This document shows, in pieces, positions 35,301-47,522 of a stretch of DNA of 64,000 bases. Every line of letters starts with the position of its first letter. Position 1 is the stretch's first letter. Origin of the DNA: Xestospongia muta (taxonomy: Eukaryota > Porifera > Demospongiae > Haplosclerida > Petrosiidae); contig OY848922.1 in NCBI GenBank assembly GCA_963693285.1, positions 6,374,923 through 6,438,922 of the forward strand, given 5' to 3'. A program made the translations under genes and the position numbers. The notes under the pieces are model-generated. The model did not search any database. It worked only from the letters and a program-made list of their open reading frames with translations, and was not told where the DNA came from.

Positions 35301-35400
35301 GTACATCTACTCCATTATTGATAATGTATGTACATCATTATCTAATGATAGTATAAATGCTCTCACTATTAACGAGCTTAAATTACATTAATAAAAGCAT
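32325..35400. repeat. Tandem array, about four related units
   Basis: Units start near the motif CAGTTATGATATA...GTACTCCCACTACT at about 32333, 33425, 34061 and 34700. The outer units are diverged, and the first is longer (about 1.09 kb). The right edge (35280-35640) again resembles 32880-33290. There is no coding frame. The array lies upstream of the ROCO-death gene. Confidence 0.85.
33866..35143. repeat. Two apparently identical 639-bp tandem copies
   Basis: From GATGAGTTCATTACATAGACC near 33866, 639 bases repeat without a difference that I can see (copy boundary near 34505; for example ATAAACACACTTTGTTTATA at 34022 and 34661). The flanking units are clearly diverged, so this duplication is very recent, homogenised by conversion, or an assembly effect. 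Confidence 0.9.
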
Positions 35401-36880
35401 TATTTTATATGTTCACCACAATAAAATTGTGTTAAAATTTATTAGCTAGCACACTATCTGAATGTGTAATGTCAATGTACTTGAACAAATTCATGCTTAT
35501 GTTTTATTCATATTATTATCACAATTATATTGTCAACCGCATCCTTCCTAACCATGTACCAGTTTATATAGTAGTAGTGTGATATTAATCATAGACTACT
35601 AGACAATATTAGTAGTAGTGAGAGTAATTGTAATATTAACAATATAATACGACAGATCGTCCAGCTTTTGAGGTCAGGCTATTGTCAGAATAAATTTACT
35701 TAATAAATTTTTAGCTACTTTAGTTTAGTTACACACCCACGTTACACATATTGTAAGTGTATTGCTATATCTGCTAAACCAAAAAAAATTAAATATAGAT
35801 TATTAACATGCGTTCTTCTATTCTTGCTAAGGTTCCAATGTAATTATTCTAAATATATTCAAATTAAGCCAATTTCACTGACTGATCAACTTGTATGACA
35901 ATTGATCAGTTTAATACTATTTACTCTGTGTATAGTCGTATATACATGTTCTATCACTTAGTGTACTGATATCTATATGTATTACCTGCAGAATTGCTTA
36001 ATACAAGAAGAGTCTTAGTAGTCAATGACAAGTATATAAGTAAAAATAGTTTGTCCATATATCAAACCTTAATAATTTAAAGTTACACTGATAGCAAGAC
36101 TTGATATGTGAGATGTTTGATCTCTTTTTCTATTAATAATATCCTTGTAATGACCTTACGACTGAGTTAACTGTATGTGGGTATTCTTTTATGTAGATAA
36201 AACTTGAATACATTGTCTTAGCAATTTATAATTATATTAGAGTTTATCCGGTGATTGAAATCAATACCGTATATGATTGTAGGTATTGCATATGCTCTAC
36301 CACTTTTATAGTGAACTATAACTCCTCTTCAAGTAGCTAGTTGCTAGTTAATGTTGTACAAGTACAATGGTAAAATTTGATTAATTGGACCACTTTTGCA
36401 TAAGGTTTGTCACTTCTATTCTATGTTTGTTTGTTTGTATCTTTGAAGTGATTAATTTCACTTTTATCACTACTTTATATCTAGCGTTTCCTTTCTTAAA
36501 ATGTCAAACAGTAATTTTTTAACAATTAATAAGCCATGATGTCATCCTTCATTTAACAATAGATTTAACAAAATTTTTAAGTATACCAATGTTGCAATGT
36601 TACATTCAATCTTTGTCAATAAGGTCATCCGATATGTCAGGTAATATGCACATTTTATTGTATTTATTTGACAGAAGTCTCAATAAAATCATAGCTATAG
36701 TATTCTGACATGGTGTTTCTGAGGAACTCTAGCATTAAAATTCCTTAGGTTTAGGTTCTACATTATTTCATGGATAATCCTCAAAAAATATTCTATCTGT
36801 TTTCATTTATATTCAGTGTGTGATATTAAATGAATAAGATACAGTTTATTTTCTATAATTACAAAGATGTATCATCAAAA
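35401..36880. other. AT-rich stretch, no gene recognised
   Basis: The first 240 bases share sequence with 33150-33290 and 59090-59220 (ATTATATGGTCAACC-type motif). Beyond that nothing is recognisable. Confidence 0.5.
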
Positions 36881-36889
36881 TATATATAT

Positions 36890-37520
36890 TGAATAATAAA
36901 TTAGTTCATGAAGATGAACATGCAGGGAACTGCTGTATGCATTAGTTATAGATACAAAAAGTAATCAACTTTATATTCTTTATCATGTTAAACAAGTAGA
37001 CCTCTATCAGTAATATCTACAATGAAAGTAAAAATAAAATAACTGGAGTTATAGTTGTATAATGTAAAATGTATACATTAGTCTATGTGTATTATAGTTT
37101 ACTGTTAAGATACTACTCATACATCAATAAACTAGTTTTCTTCTAGCCAATGAATGGTCTTAATTCACATGATATTAGTCTATTTAACATCAGAAATTGA
37201 TAATTGAGCAATACATTATTGTGCTGTATATATTGTATTGCAATTATTATATAGATTACTGCTGGTGTTAAAATAATTATATAATGTAATGATCTCTAGA
37301 GAAACCTTAACTTTTACATTGTCATATAAATTTCAACAGTATATTCACATTAAATTATTAGATAACCATCACATAGATCTACAATCAAAATATAGGAATA
37401 CTTAACATATAACACCTGTGTACTTGTACATCATTGATTGTAAGAAGTAAGGTCAGGATATTATCACCTTATTTTGACTTCATTCTACAAGCATTAAAAT
37501 TTGAAATACCTATTTTTGTT
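36890..37520 (-). pseudogene. Dead copy of death-domain linker exons
   Basis: On the minus strand a piece before 37019 reads DITDRGLLV then a stop, like exon DITDSGILV (63140-63078) and DVTDSGVLA (8329-8267). At 37175-37130 the sequence reads as a broken DHSLARRKLVY, like DKDHSVARQKPVNLG. The flank at 36905-36960 also matches the intron at 8218-8260. From about 37060 to 37520 the region aligns with 60095-60612. No death-domain exon remains. Confidence 0.7.
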
Positions 37521-38765
37521 ATCTCATAGTCTATTAACAAAGATATTTTACTAGCTAGATTACAATGGCAAATGATGACTGTCCTAATCTTCCATCCAGC
37601 CAAAGTCCTGTCATTTTTCTAACAGGCAGATTATTTTTAAAAAAAAAGCAAAATGTCTTCTATCCATTCCTAAAGGAAAGTCTAGCATGTAAAAATATTG
37701 TTCTACCTTACATGAAGAACTTATGTACAGTTCTAATGACTATATTCTGCCTCCAACTGTATATAATATTGTTGAACATGTAAGTATATTGTAAGATGAC
37801 CACAGTGTTATCCTTTCTGATAAAACAGACAAAGCAGTTGGGATATAGAAAATATCATTGTTTGAAGTGACATCAGAATGAAAAAATCCAATTAGGAATG
37901 TAAGTCATATGTAAAAACTAGTCAGTATAAAGTGGACAATGAAAATGTATCACTAGTCACCCCCTATTTAGCTACATCCGGGTTAAAAATGTTATCAGTG
38001 AAGTTTTATTATTGTAATTACTCAATTTACAAGATATAATTTGAAAAAACATAAAGTAATCTATGATTAAAAAATCTACATTTCAAGCAACAATTACGAT
38101 ACTGGAAACATTGAATTTACACAAGGAAACAAAATGTGTATTTATTATCATGTTTCATACTGGTTTCCATATACAATGGCTAAATATTGTTTTTCATAGT
38201 GATGTTAACTATAACAAGTATCCCAAAAATGATCCTGATGAGTCTAAGGCCTCTACCTTAAAACCTCTAATATCTGACATGAAAAAGAAAACAAACTGTA
38301 ACTAAAATAGTATAATAATTATATAAATGGGTGTATATAAGCTAAATCTCTATAAATGTATTTTTATCTGATTAGCTTATTGTAATAATATTTATGGCAT
38401 GTATTTATAGCTATACATTCTAAATATGGGAAAGTTAGTTTTACACTACACACAATAGTATCGGTTTCCTCATATTGTACTACAATAAACAGTAAACAAG
38501 ATAAAATTATGTACATATACATGTGTAGCGCATGTACCTATATGAATTTTAGTACAACAATGTTTTGTTGTATCAAATGCACCAACAGTACTATATATGT
38601 ACATGAACATTCTCTTCTATGCCATAATTTATTTGTAAGTCATAAAATAATCATCTAGTTTTACATTAGCTTGGTATAGCCAACATTATACTTTCCAATC
38701 TCATATTTTGTGACATAAACCTGTTCTAGAGCATTAAATCAACTTCTTTTTAGTACCCAGTTATT
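37521..38765. other. No gene recognised
   Basis: The frames at 37565-37783 (starting MANDDCPNLPSSQSP) and 38063-38305 are short and unlike anything I know. The first has an ATG and no lesion but no visible splice partner. Confidence 0.4.
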
Positions 38766-39010
38766 AACCTCGCTGTGCGTGGGCGCATAGCGAGGGTACT
38801 GTAGTCTGTTTGTGTGTGCGTGTGTGTGTGTCTGTTACCGGGGTTTTTTTTTTGAACTGCTATAACTTGGCAACTGAAGCATTAGCAGCTACCAACATTT
38901 AGCAACGAATAGAAAAACATGTGGACTTTACAACAGTAGTATCAAGAATATCGTCAAGAAAAACAAAAGCTTAAAACTCGCAAAAGAGTTTTCAGGCTGC
39001 AGAGATCAAG
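38766..39010. repeat. Interspersed repeat R1, copy 3 (5' part)
   Basis: AACCTCGCTGTGCG...CGCATAGCGAGGGT is the best-preserved hairpin of the family. A GT run follows, then the shared CAACATTTAGCAACGAATAG segment. Similarity stops near 39010, so only about 245 bp remain. Confidence 0.7.
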
Positions 39011-40059
39011 TCAAGATAATATCACAATCATACAAGGTATGACAAGCTTGAGACAACCTAGGTTCAGATTTGTGATTAAGTAGTCACTCACAGTCTACCT
39101 TGTCATAAAGTTGTAGTGAATGTTTACTTTGTTGTGAACAATCTTGTACAGTGATTGTTAATAGTGCTAGCTAGGTGCCTATATATAGCATATCAAATTA
39201 TAATTCTAAATCTTCTAATTGACTTAGCTTCGTTTATTGTGAAGATTATTAAACAATTATCACAAGTGAATACACAATATATATCATGTAGTATATATCT
39301 ATTCTGTTAATTTTTCAGACATTGTTTATCTGTATATCATAAACAATATGATGAAAGTGTCTTGATCCACATGGTGGGCTCTTACTTTATTTATGAAATT
39401 GCATACTCAAAGCCTCTTCAGTCACTTCTATTGATGATCCAGTACTATGTGTTTGGACTAGAACACTCACAAAATGATATACCTGTAGTTATAGAGATAT
39501 GATGAATCTAAACAAGATGGACAGAAGTTTGTAATTCTAAAGTAACTCAGAGTTATTATGTATGTACAGTTTCTTATATATGTATATGTATTATGACATC
39601 ACTAAATATTTTTGTTTACTTCTCTAAAGTTCTTAACTTAGTTTATGTGTACGTAGCTTTTCTTAAATTTAAAAAAAATGATAATTTGTACTTACAAGAA
39701 CTGCAATACACAGTTATAAGGTGTAAATATCAGTCTTACAATTACATCCTAAGGATAGAGTTTTTAAATTGTATTGTATGCAAGTATTTTACTATAACCT
39801 TATACCAACTTTCAACAGTGTATAAAGGTAATTATATCCAGTATCACTGTAATAATTTGTTAGAAGGTATCCTGCAACTCACTATTAAAGTAATCATCAG
39901 CTGATCTAATGAATTACACAGTCAGTATTGATGATGGTGTTGAACAAGTACATCACAGACTTATAACTGACTTTAGTAAGTCTATGTCAAAACCAATGTG
40001 ATATACAAGATCACCACATTACATCATCAAGTTTGAAAATAATTCAGTTCACAGGTAGC
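39011..40059. other. No gene recognised
   Basis: AT-rich. The frame 39593-39904 is Ile/Tyr/Phe-rich and looks like chance. Confidence 0.5.
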
Positions 40060-41764
40060 TTATTCCTCTACCTTGATATGGAAAGAGGTCTCTTCAGTGT
40101 AAGGAGTATTGAAATGAATTGTTGTAGCAAAGATTGGCAAGTCATCTAATCCTAGAGATATTATATGGTTATTATTGTTATTAATAAAATTATAAATATT
40201 AAGTATGTTAAAGGTAAATCTACATAATAATGTTGCACATGTTATTAGCTTATCCTTTATACTTTGCTTAAAAATTCTTTTCATATAAAGTACACTGGTC
40301 TCACTAGCCATATCCATTCACTCTTATGAAGTGGAAAGGTTTGTTAGACTGTAATTATGCATTTTTTCAGAAAACTACTGAAAGTTGGTAGACAATAAGG
40401 AGCATTGTATAAGTCATTGACAAATTAAAATACAAGAAGTCAAAGGCTAACCATACTTTAAAATTCAGATGCTTAAACACTGAGAGGTTATAATTAGTCC
40501 AGTACCACCTCCTGAATAATTCCCATACTTATTATATTCTATAATTTGGATAGTAATTGAAAATACAAGACTATTAGCATGTCATTACCAATCACTTGAA
40601 TTAATAAGAAAATACCTTCATTGAAAATTTTTTTGTCTTTCTTGTCATCAAAAGTGAAAAGAAGCTGTTTCAGTTTAGGCCTATACCTAAGTTCCAATCA
40701 AGAATACACAACAGTTCTTTTTTCTAGGTCAGCCAAGTTTCTAATTAGCAAATGGATAGTAGTCTCTTCATCTAACCTGATAATAGTTTAGATTTTCATC
40801 CTAAACAAGAATAAAGAGCCAATTAACATAAGTAAATAATGACAGTGTTAAAAGTCTTATTAATAACTCACTACTTTCCAAATATTCAATGATGTGTATT
40901 GCTTAAGGATTTCCATAAGTGGAGGTTAAATATCTCTTATCCATTTCTATCTACTAGAAAATGTTCTGCTATCAAAGACTGTAGTGTAGCAAGACAACAG
41001 TCTCTTCTTTCTTTTATAACACTCCTGTTGTAACATAACCACATTTGTTGTTAACACAATTATCATAATCTTAATCATCAATGTGGTATTTGTGTCATTC
41101 CAACATGTTGTGAGGTCTTCCATCATTTTGGAGATGGTTCAATAGTAACAGTAAATGTTTTAGAAGCAGGTAGAAGATGAAGAAACTATCGGTCACATAA
41201 ATTACCTTTCCAATTACCCTGAGAAATGAACAACTTCTTCATAGCAAATACAAAATGAAAATTTGTCACACTTACATAATAATTAGAATTAATTTTAACT
41301 CTATTTTCTGCATAGGTTTCAATCTCTTTAGAAAAACACACTGTTCTCCTGATCACTTGAAGGGTTTCTTGTATGTACCATTATTAATGTAGAGAGATCT
41401 TGAATAATCCTTGTTTTAATAATCTCACCTGTGGCTAAGACTTCATCTGTCTGGAAAGAGAAAGCAGAGGGTATCACAAATGTGTGATGTTAATTTGACA
41501 TGTAGTACTAAAAGTCAAGGAACAAGGATTGTCAAATATAGATATTTGCTGTACAAACTTCAGTATAGTTAACTGGTTATCCAGGTAATTGATGTCAAGA
41601 CTTTGTTTTCCTAATAATAATAATATAATGATAATTATCATAACAAAAACAAAAACAGATCAATTTATTTACCTTCTCAGCAGATGTTGCAATGTCTATA
41701 ATCTTTTCTGGCTTGACTCTTTCTCCTAGTATTTTCTCAGCAACTTCTTTGAGCTGTCCATCAC
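40060..41764 (-). CDS. Unrecognised multi-exon gene or young pseudogene
   Basis: Candidate exons are 41764-41673 (reads DGQLKEVAEKILGERVKPEK), 41450-41429 (TDEVLAT), 41367-41206 (TLQVIRRTVCFSKEIETYAE ... ISQGNWK), about 40785-40616 (ends FDDKKDKKIFNE) and 40151-40060 (LDDLPIFATTIHFNTPY ... KVEE, then TAA). GT/AG sites and phases fit across the first three and across the last two. The 40785-40616 piece has an in-frame TGA (after EKRTVVYS) and does not join cleanly to the exon before it. Coding-like frame also continues past 41206 with stops. No function is proposed. The 5' end is unknown. Confidence 0.5.
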
Positions 41765-42162
41765 CTATTGAAAGAAACGTTAAGAAATTGATCAAAAGAT
41801 TTGGAAGTTGTCCAAAACTGTATGGAGGATTCCTTAGGATGATAGAAATGCAAGTAGTCTATCAGCTAATAAATATTCCAAGACAACAATATTCACCATT
41901 TAACAAAGATTATGCAGTTGTTGTGATAACGCAGGTTCAAAGATTCCTATTGCGCATGCTCGTATTTTTTGAGGGCATTATTTAGATTTTAGAAACTACC
42001 GGTATGCTGAATCTCTATTGCTCTTATCTTTCTTGTACAAGTAGCCCATGGATCATGCAAACTTTAAAGTCTATCCGCTCTGGTCATTCCTACTACAAGT
42101 ATCATATAATTTTTTAGACATATCTGAGAGCTCCATGGACACACACTCGGCTTCTGTATCAC

Positions 42163-42266
42163 CTGTTGTTTATATGCTTCTCAAAAATAAATTTAAAACG
42201 CTCACAATTTTCAGAAACGATGTGTATGATATCCACACGGAATCTGAATCTGTTCTGTTGCAAGAT
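42163..42266 (-). pseudogene. Exon-like piece in transposon-like copy A
   Basis: After a TTACAG acceptor the frame reads ILQQNRFRFRVDIIHIVSEN and stays open to an ACAACAG|GTGATA donor. The acceptor flank aligns with the flanks of 47522 (copy B) and about 58140 (copy C). Copy B reads FLQRARDHLEAVQ at the same place. Confidence 0.4.
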
Positions 42267-42570
42267 CTGTAATAAAGATCAAAAGTAATTAAGGTACCAT
42301 ACTCCTAATTATCCTAAGTACTCATACTGTACTTTAGTACAGTGTTCTACCTTACAACATATGTATACTTTGAATGTATGTAATACTTTGTATCTCTGTT
42401 ATAACAGAGTGGGAGCTTACCAGAAACTAATTTTTAGTTGAATATTCATACTTCTCACAATTGTCGTACTGTTTGTCTGACACTGTCAACATAATATGAG
42501 ATTGGCTTATTAATGAATACATGAGGTAAGTATTGATTCCAAACACTGTAAAATATGTTCTTAGAATACT

Positions 42571-43004
42571 GTATTTGCTAGTTGTTAGGTGCATATGGTT
42601 ATTAAGTGCATACTGTTTGTTAAGTGCACACATTTATCTTGGTCAGAACTATTTTTTATTAAGCGCTTAATGAATATTAATAAGCAATATGCATGACCGA
42701 CAATGAATCCATCCTTTATCACAGATACAGCAAAATGGTTGTGTTCATTTGCTTCATCTTTCACTGATAGAAGAACTCCAACTGAAGGCATTCATACTTT
42801 TTTGTAAATGTGATGACCTCGAATTACGCTGTCAAATGAGAACTCAGTAGAAACACCAGCCATATCTTCCACGTGTTCAAATAAGAGCCACACCCAGAAA
42901 AGTGACATCATCCGCAAAGGCTATTTGTTAAGTACATATCCTTGTTAAGTGCATATTTTCTTCCTATGAAGAAACAAGTGCATGACCTTAATAACAGCAA
43001 ATAC
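42571..43004. mobile_element. Small TIR element (434 bp) carrying a HIRAN-like fragment
   Basis: The ends are inverted: GTATTTGCTAGTTGTTAGGTGCAT on the left, and on the right the reverse complement reads GTATTTGCTGTTATTAAGGT. Subterminal TTAAGTGCAT motifs recur at both sides. The paralogous segment C (58370-58500) aligns on both flanks but lacks this stretch, as an empty site would. The target duplication is not clear. Confidence 0.65.
42650..42863 (-). pseudogene. HIRAN-like domain fragment
   Basis: From ATG at 42863 the frame reads MAGVSTEFSFDSVIRGHHIY, meets a TGA at 42794-42792, then continues VGVLLSVKDEANEHNHFAVS and VIKDGFIVGH. The pattern RGHHxYK ... NEHNHFAVSVIKDG.IVGH resembles HIRAN-like modules of transposon-associated proteins in sponges and cnidarians (memory). 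It lies wholly inside the TIR element at 42571-43004. Confidence 0.55.
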
Positions 43005-43477
43005 GATGAAATCTATAATTTGTTGTTAGATCATATAGTGTTCACAATATACAGCTTGCTTACATGTACTTGAGAGTAAAAGTTGAAATCCATACAATGT
43101 ATAGAGATATTCTACCTACAAAATATATGAGTAATTCCTAAATCCCTCAGCATAATATTGAATACAAACAGACTTTGATACCTCTTCATGACTAAATGTA
43201 TTAACTGGCTGTCATTCTATATCAATAATAATAACACAGCAATTGTCTCATGTTTGTTAATAAACCTTGTTTCTATTCCATCCTGTATGTAGTTGTCTCT
43301 GATAGTTTCCAGGAGATATATACCTTCTAACCCATGAACGAATTGAAACAATTTTTGACAAATCTAGTAAGGCAAACACTTTATTGATTCTGTTTTGGTT
43401 GTTTCACTGTACCATTACTTCATTATGATTAAAAGTACTTGCTACCTTATTTTGTTCCCTAGGAACATACCTCATAC

Positions 43478-43595
43478 CTGTTGTCACTTCTTCAATGTTA
43501 ATATTGGGAAATAGTTGTCACATTACTGTGAGGTCAAGTTCATCTTTACATAATTCAGTCATATCATCTCTAACATTATCAAGGTATTTTTGACT
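43478..43595 (-). pseudogene. Exon-like piece shared by copies A and B (copy A)
   Basis: The minus strand reads LDNVRDDMTELCKDELDLTV, a TGA, then QLFPNINIEEVTTG and a GTATGAG donor. The partner at 48115-47999 lacks this TGA but has its own break. Confidence 0.5.
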
Positions 43596-43639
43596 TTAGT
43601 TTATGTAGCACATTACTTTACACCCACAACCATTACTGT

Positions 43640-46600
43640 TAAAATTATTTGGATTTTACTTGTCTTTTTCTGATAAGGTCTTCGTGTCCACACCTTTTTT
43701 TTATAAATTATTATAATTATATGATAATGGTAACTAATGTATAGTGAATGATACCTGCTGATCGTGTCATAAAGGAATCTCTCCTAACTCAAGCTTCTAA
43801 ACTCTCTTCTTATTATACATACACTATTAACTGCTGTAGTAATATCTTACTATCTATGATTAAAATAAATTCTCAGAATGGGTAAGCAATATGTCAATAT
43901 CTGGTATTCACTGTGTAACGTATTCCTTTACTTAGTTTCCTATACTTCATGATTCTTATTGTAAAGTGTTGTTTGTTGTGGTGGAGAATACATTATTATC
44001 AACAAGTATGATGTCATTATAATGTTGTCTGTTAATTTATATAATCCTTACAGAGAAGACAAGCTTAACTTGCTATGTAGGCCCAAATTTGACCTATAGC
44101 AATTATAAGAGCACAAAATACTCGGTTAGTTCTATTGATATCAATGTATAGAATTATTAACCCTCACAGCTGTCCATGTGAGCAAGGGTTAAAGTACATG
44201 CTTTTTGTGTCAATGTATCTGTCTTTTACAAAGGCACATACAATGTGCCAGAGTTTATCACTCCCAAAAATTACTATATTTACAATACACAATTATGTAC
44301 ATTTCAACATAAGAATTTCCCAAAAAAGCTTCCTTCTCAAATTATTTAGATTTTACTTCTTTTTGTGATAAAGTCTTTGTATCCACAGCTATTTTTATTA
44401 AATTATAATTGTCCATGATCATTAGATTATACACTAACAGTGATTATATTAATACATTGTATTACATGTTACTAGAGATACAGCTCAATAAGAGCAGATA
44501 GAGAGACTACTGAAATGTAACTTACATAGGCTATTTACAAGAACATGTTATGATAGTCATCACGATATACTATCTCTTGTTTGTCCATCAGGTCAGATTA
44601 AATACTCCCATCTGACAACTCCATGTTGTTCTATTGTCATAACTCCAAATGATCATTTACTATATGGATGGATGTGATTGTTAGTTAAATGATCTTATTA
44701 TGTCACCATCTTATAATCAAGTTATAAATGGTCAAGATAAAGCTATAAAAGTTGTGAAAGTGACAAGATCTAATAAAGTAGGTGTCCCATGTTCATGATA
44801 TTCTGTACTTACTAACTACTCTTAAAGATGTCAGTTATGACAATGATGTCTTCATACATTGCCATAGGAACTTCAAATGACAAGTAAATATAGTAAGTGA
44901 ACTAGGCACCTAAACTCCACCCACTTATAATACTGACTCTAACTCATCACTATTGCAGGTTACATAATTAGTATAGTATGAAAGTGACTTTGTAAATGAT
45001 TGTGATGACAATGTATCCTACATTACTGTTGATATATAAGACTAACTGATCTGTCATTCAATAGTATGTAGTGTACACAGTCAACACCTCATTTATTCAT
45101 TCAGAAAAGATGAGTTTTCTTTATTAGCTTTAACTACCTTATACTAAACTCTTCTGTTCATAATATGTAGTGTTTTGTTCATGTTAAAAGTATAAGTTAT
45201 GTCTCATGTACATGTCTATGTACCTTTGATATGTAAGTTTTGTTCAACATGATAATGATATAAACAATTCACTTATCATTGTAGTAATACATAGGGTCAG
45301 ACCTATACATGTTTTAGAAAAGCAGCTTCATTTTCTACACGTATAATCATATCACTAAACATTACATAGTGTGATCAGAATAGATACATACATTAGTCTG
45401 TTTGATAAAACCTCTGTTACAATCATTGTGTTTTATCATTAAAGTAAAATGCGTTGCCGTGACAACCATTACATTGAATTAGACATGCCTTTGCTTTTTT
45501 TGATCAGTTTATTGTCTTGTCACTACAAAGAGAGATAAACTGAATTTACAACTGACTCTGTATGTAATGAGAAGGATATAGTGAAGGACATAACTTACAA
45601 CACACACCAGTCTAGTGTGAGTACATGTACATTTATTATATCAGTATGGTTCTTATAGTGTGTACAGTTGACATAATAAATTAACCACAAACACTCTAAT
45701 GATTATCCTTATAAGGACAAAATGAACAAATGATGTTATCAACTATAAAACTACTATGTCAGTATATCTATTTATATTACTATCATTAGTTCATCAATGT
45801 ATCCTATATATCTTATTCCTTATGACTTCACTCTCTACTTTGTCATCTATTCCATTAAGTCATACATCTACATGTATCTATGAGAGTTTCATTCATTTGA
45901 TACATTCATTATCTAGCTACACATTAAATACATTAATATGACAAGATATATGTACAGTAATTTATATACACATCAAATTAATTTAATGAAATATGAGGAT
46001 ATCATATATAGTGAGAGTGGTCACCTAAATGTGCTCAAGAGATAGATTCATCCTCAAAACAAAATTTATCCATCACTAACATTAGAGGTTGTCCTTCCCA
46101 TTGAATCATAAAAAATTAAACTGATAGTAATCCCGATTATCAAACTCTTCAATGAATTAATCTTACAGTGTATGGTATGGTATTACTATAATAACATGAT
46201 ACAGTAATGTAACATAGGAAAAGTTGGCTTCGTGTGTGTCACTGATATAATCTCTACTTGACTTTATATTGTTCTCTGGGACTTGTGATATATAGACTAT
46301 ATCAGATGTGTGTATTGAATTGATGAATAGATACTGGATAGATAGATGGATGGTTTTAATATATACAAGAATGGAATAACTGATTCCTCTCTGTATTATT
46401 ATGGTGTTAGTTATTTCTTAATATGTTGGAAGGATATGAAGAAGAACATGCTATTCTGTTATGTAACCACTTCCTCTACTTTGGACAGTCATATTGGGTA
46501 GTACTAGGAATAGCTGTATCTGAAGGTAGTCAATATACTATAGTATATGTCACTATATGATGTAAATATGTATACGATTGTCACCATAGCTTACCATACT

Positions 46601-47300
46601 GCTTGCTATAATAAAATTGAATATTTTAAGTTTATTGTTATCTTTTACATTGGTCTTACTACATGTGTTATACTCATCCAACACTCACTAGTAGCTACAT
46701 TCTTTGGAAGGAAAGTATTTTATAAACATATTGGTTTTATACTATTAACTAGTATTGGGTGTATGGTTAATAAAGAAAATTTCAAGGAGGAAGTAAACAT
46801 GTGCTATGTTCATATAGTATATTCTAGTATGTATATGGTGTAGAAGTACTTGTTAATATGTTTATATACTAAGAGAGATACAGTCAAAGCCCAACAACTA
46901 CAGACTACGTGAGATAATACCAAATCAACTATGGTAAACCTACTATGTTCATTTAAATAAATTAAATTCTTTCTTTCTCTCTGTATATATATATATACAT
47001 ACATACATACCTCCTTCTCTCCCTCTCTGCAGTAAAACGATCAATTTTAATTATTATTAGAGTTGGTGATCATATTGAACAGCTGAGATTCCATCACTTC
47101 ACTAAATGTATAGACATTGTAATAGACTATTACAACCATTACCACAGTGAGTAATTCAATGTACATACATGCAATATTTATTAGATTTCTTATAATACTG
47201 CTTCACAACAAACACCAAATTTCAGCTTTCCTCAGTGCTTGAAAGTATAAGGGTCCTGGTTGAATTGATTCTTTTGAAAATGTATCTATTGAACAAATCA
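43640..47300. other. AT-rich stretch, no gene recognised
   Basis: A hairpin TTAACCCT...AGGGTTAA lies at 44157-44196 and loosely resembles the R1 hairpin. A short direct repeat links 43630-43700 with 44335-44400 (GGATTTTACTT ... GTCCACA). The frame 46547-46843 is hydrophobic and unrecognised. Confidence 0.5.
46981..47012. repeat. TA/CATA microsatellite
   Basis: An alternating (TA)n tract runs into (CATA)n. Confidence 0.8.
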
Positions 47301-47330
47301 ACATTAAATGTGTTTTAATAGATAACAAAC

Positions 47331-47522
47331 CTGTTGGACGTAATCAAAACTATAGTGAGCTGTGATGTTCAGTGGAATGACTGGTTCTGGGAGTGGAGGA
47401 GAAAGGTATTTTTCACAGTAAAGTATGTCTTTAAATGATTGTTGGCCCTTTTTCAGAACTTTTCTTTTATAATTGTATTCTATCTGTACAGCCTCCAAGT
47501 GATCCCTTGCTCTTTGCAAGAA
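47331..47522 (-). pseudogene. Exon of a transposon-like uncharacterised family (HYSFDYxQQ), copy B
   Basis: A 192-nt, phase-0 exon runs from an ATTCTAG acceptor to an AACAG|GTTTGT donor. It reads FLQRARDHLEAVQIEYNYKR to ITAHYSFDYVQQ. The HYSFDYAQQVH motif after a coiled, charged helix is typical of a large uncharacterised, often transposon-borne family in sponges and cnidarians (memory). This exon itself is open, but its neighbour exon at 48115-47999 is broken, so the locus is probably a relic. Confidence 0.55.

Larger units (their letters stand above)
42240..43640. repeat. Segmental copy A of a decayed transposon-like gene
   Basis: It aligns in pieces with copy B (47300-48160) and copy C (57950-58560). 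Landmarks are CCTAATTATCCTAAGTACT, AACAGAGTGGGAGCTTACCAG and TACTTGAGAGTAAAAGTTG. It is interrupted by the TIR element 42571-43004. Confidence 0.7.

Noticed and set aside
37565..37783. 72-codon plus-strand frame beginning MANDDCPNLPSS as a gene
   Set aside because: No recognisable domain, no splice partners, and frames of this length are frequent here by chance.
44157..44196. TTAACCCT...AGGGTTAA hairpin as a fourth R1 copy
   Set aside because: Only the stem shape and a few bases match; the downstream sequence does not follow the R1 consensus.
46547..46843. Hydrophobic 98-codon frame as a membrane protein gene
   Set aside because: AT-rich codons alone give Ile/Tyr/Phe-rich frames; no family features or splice sites.
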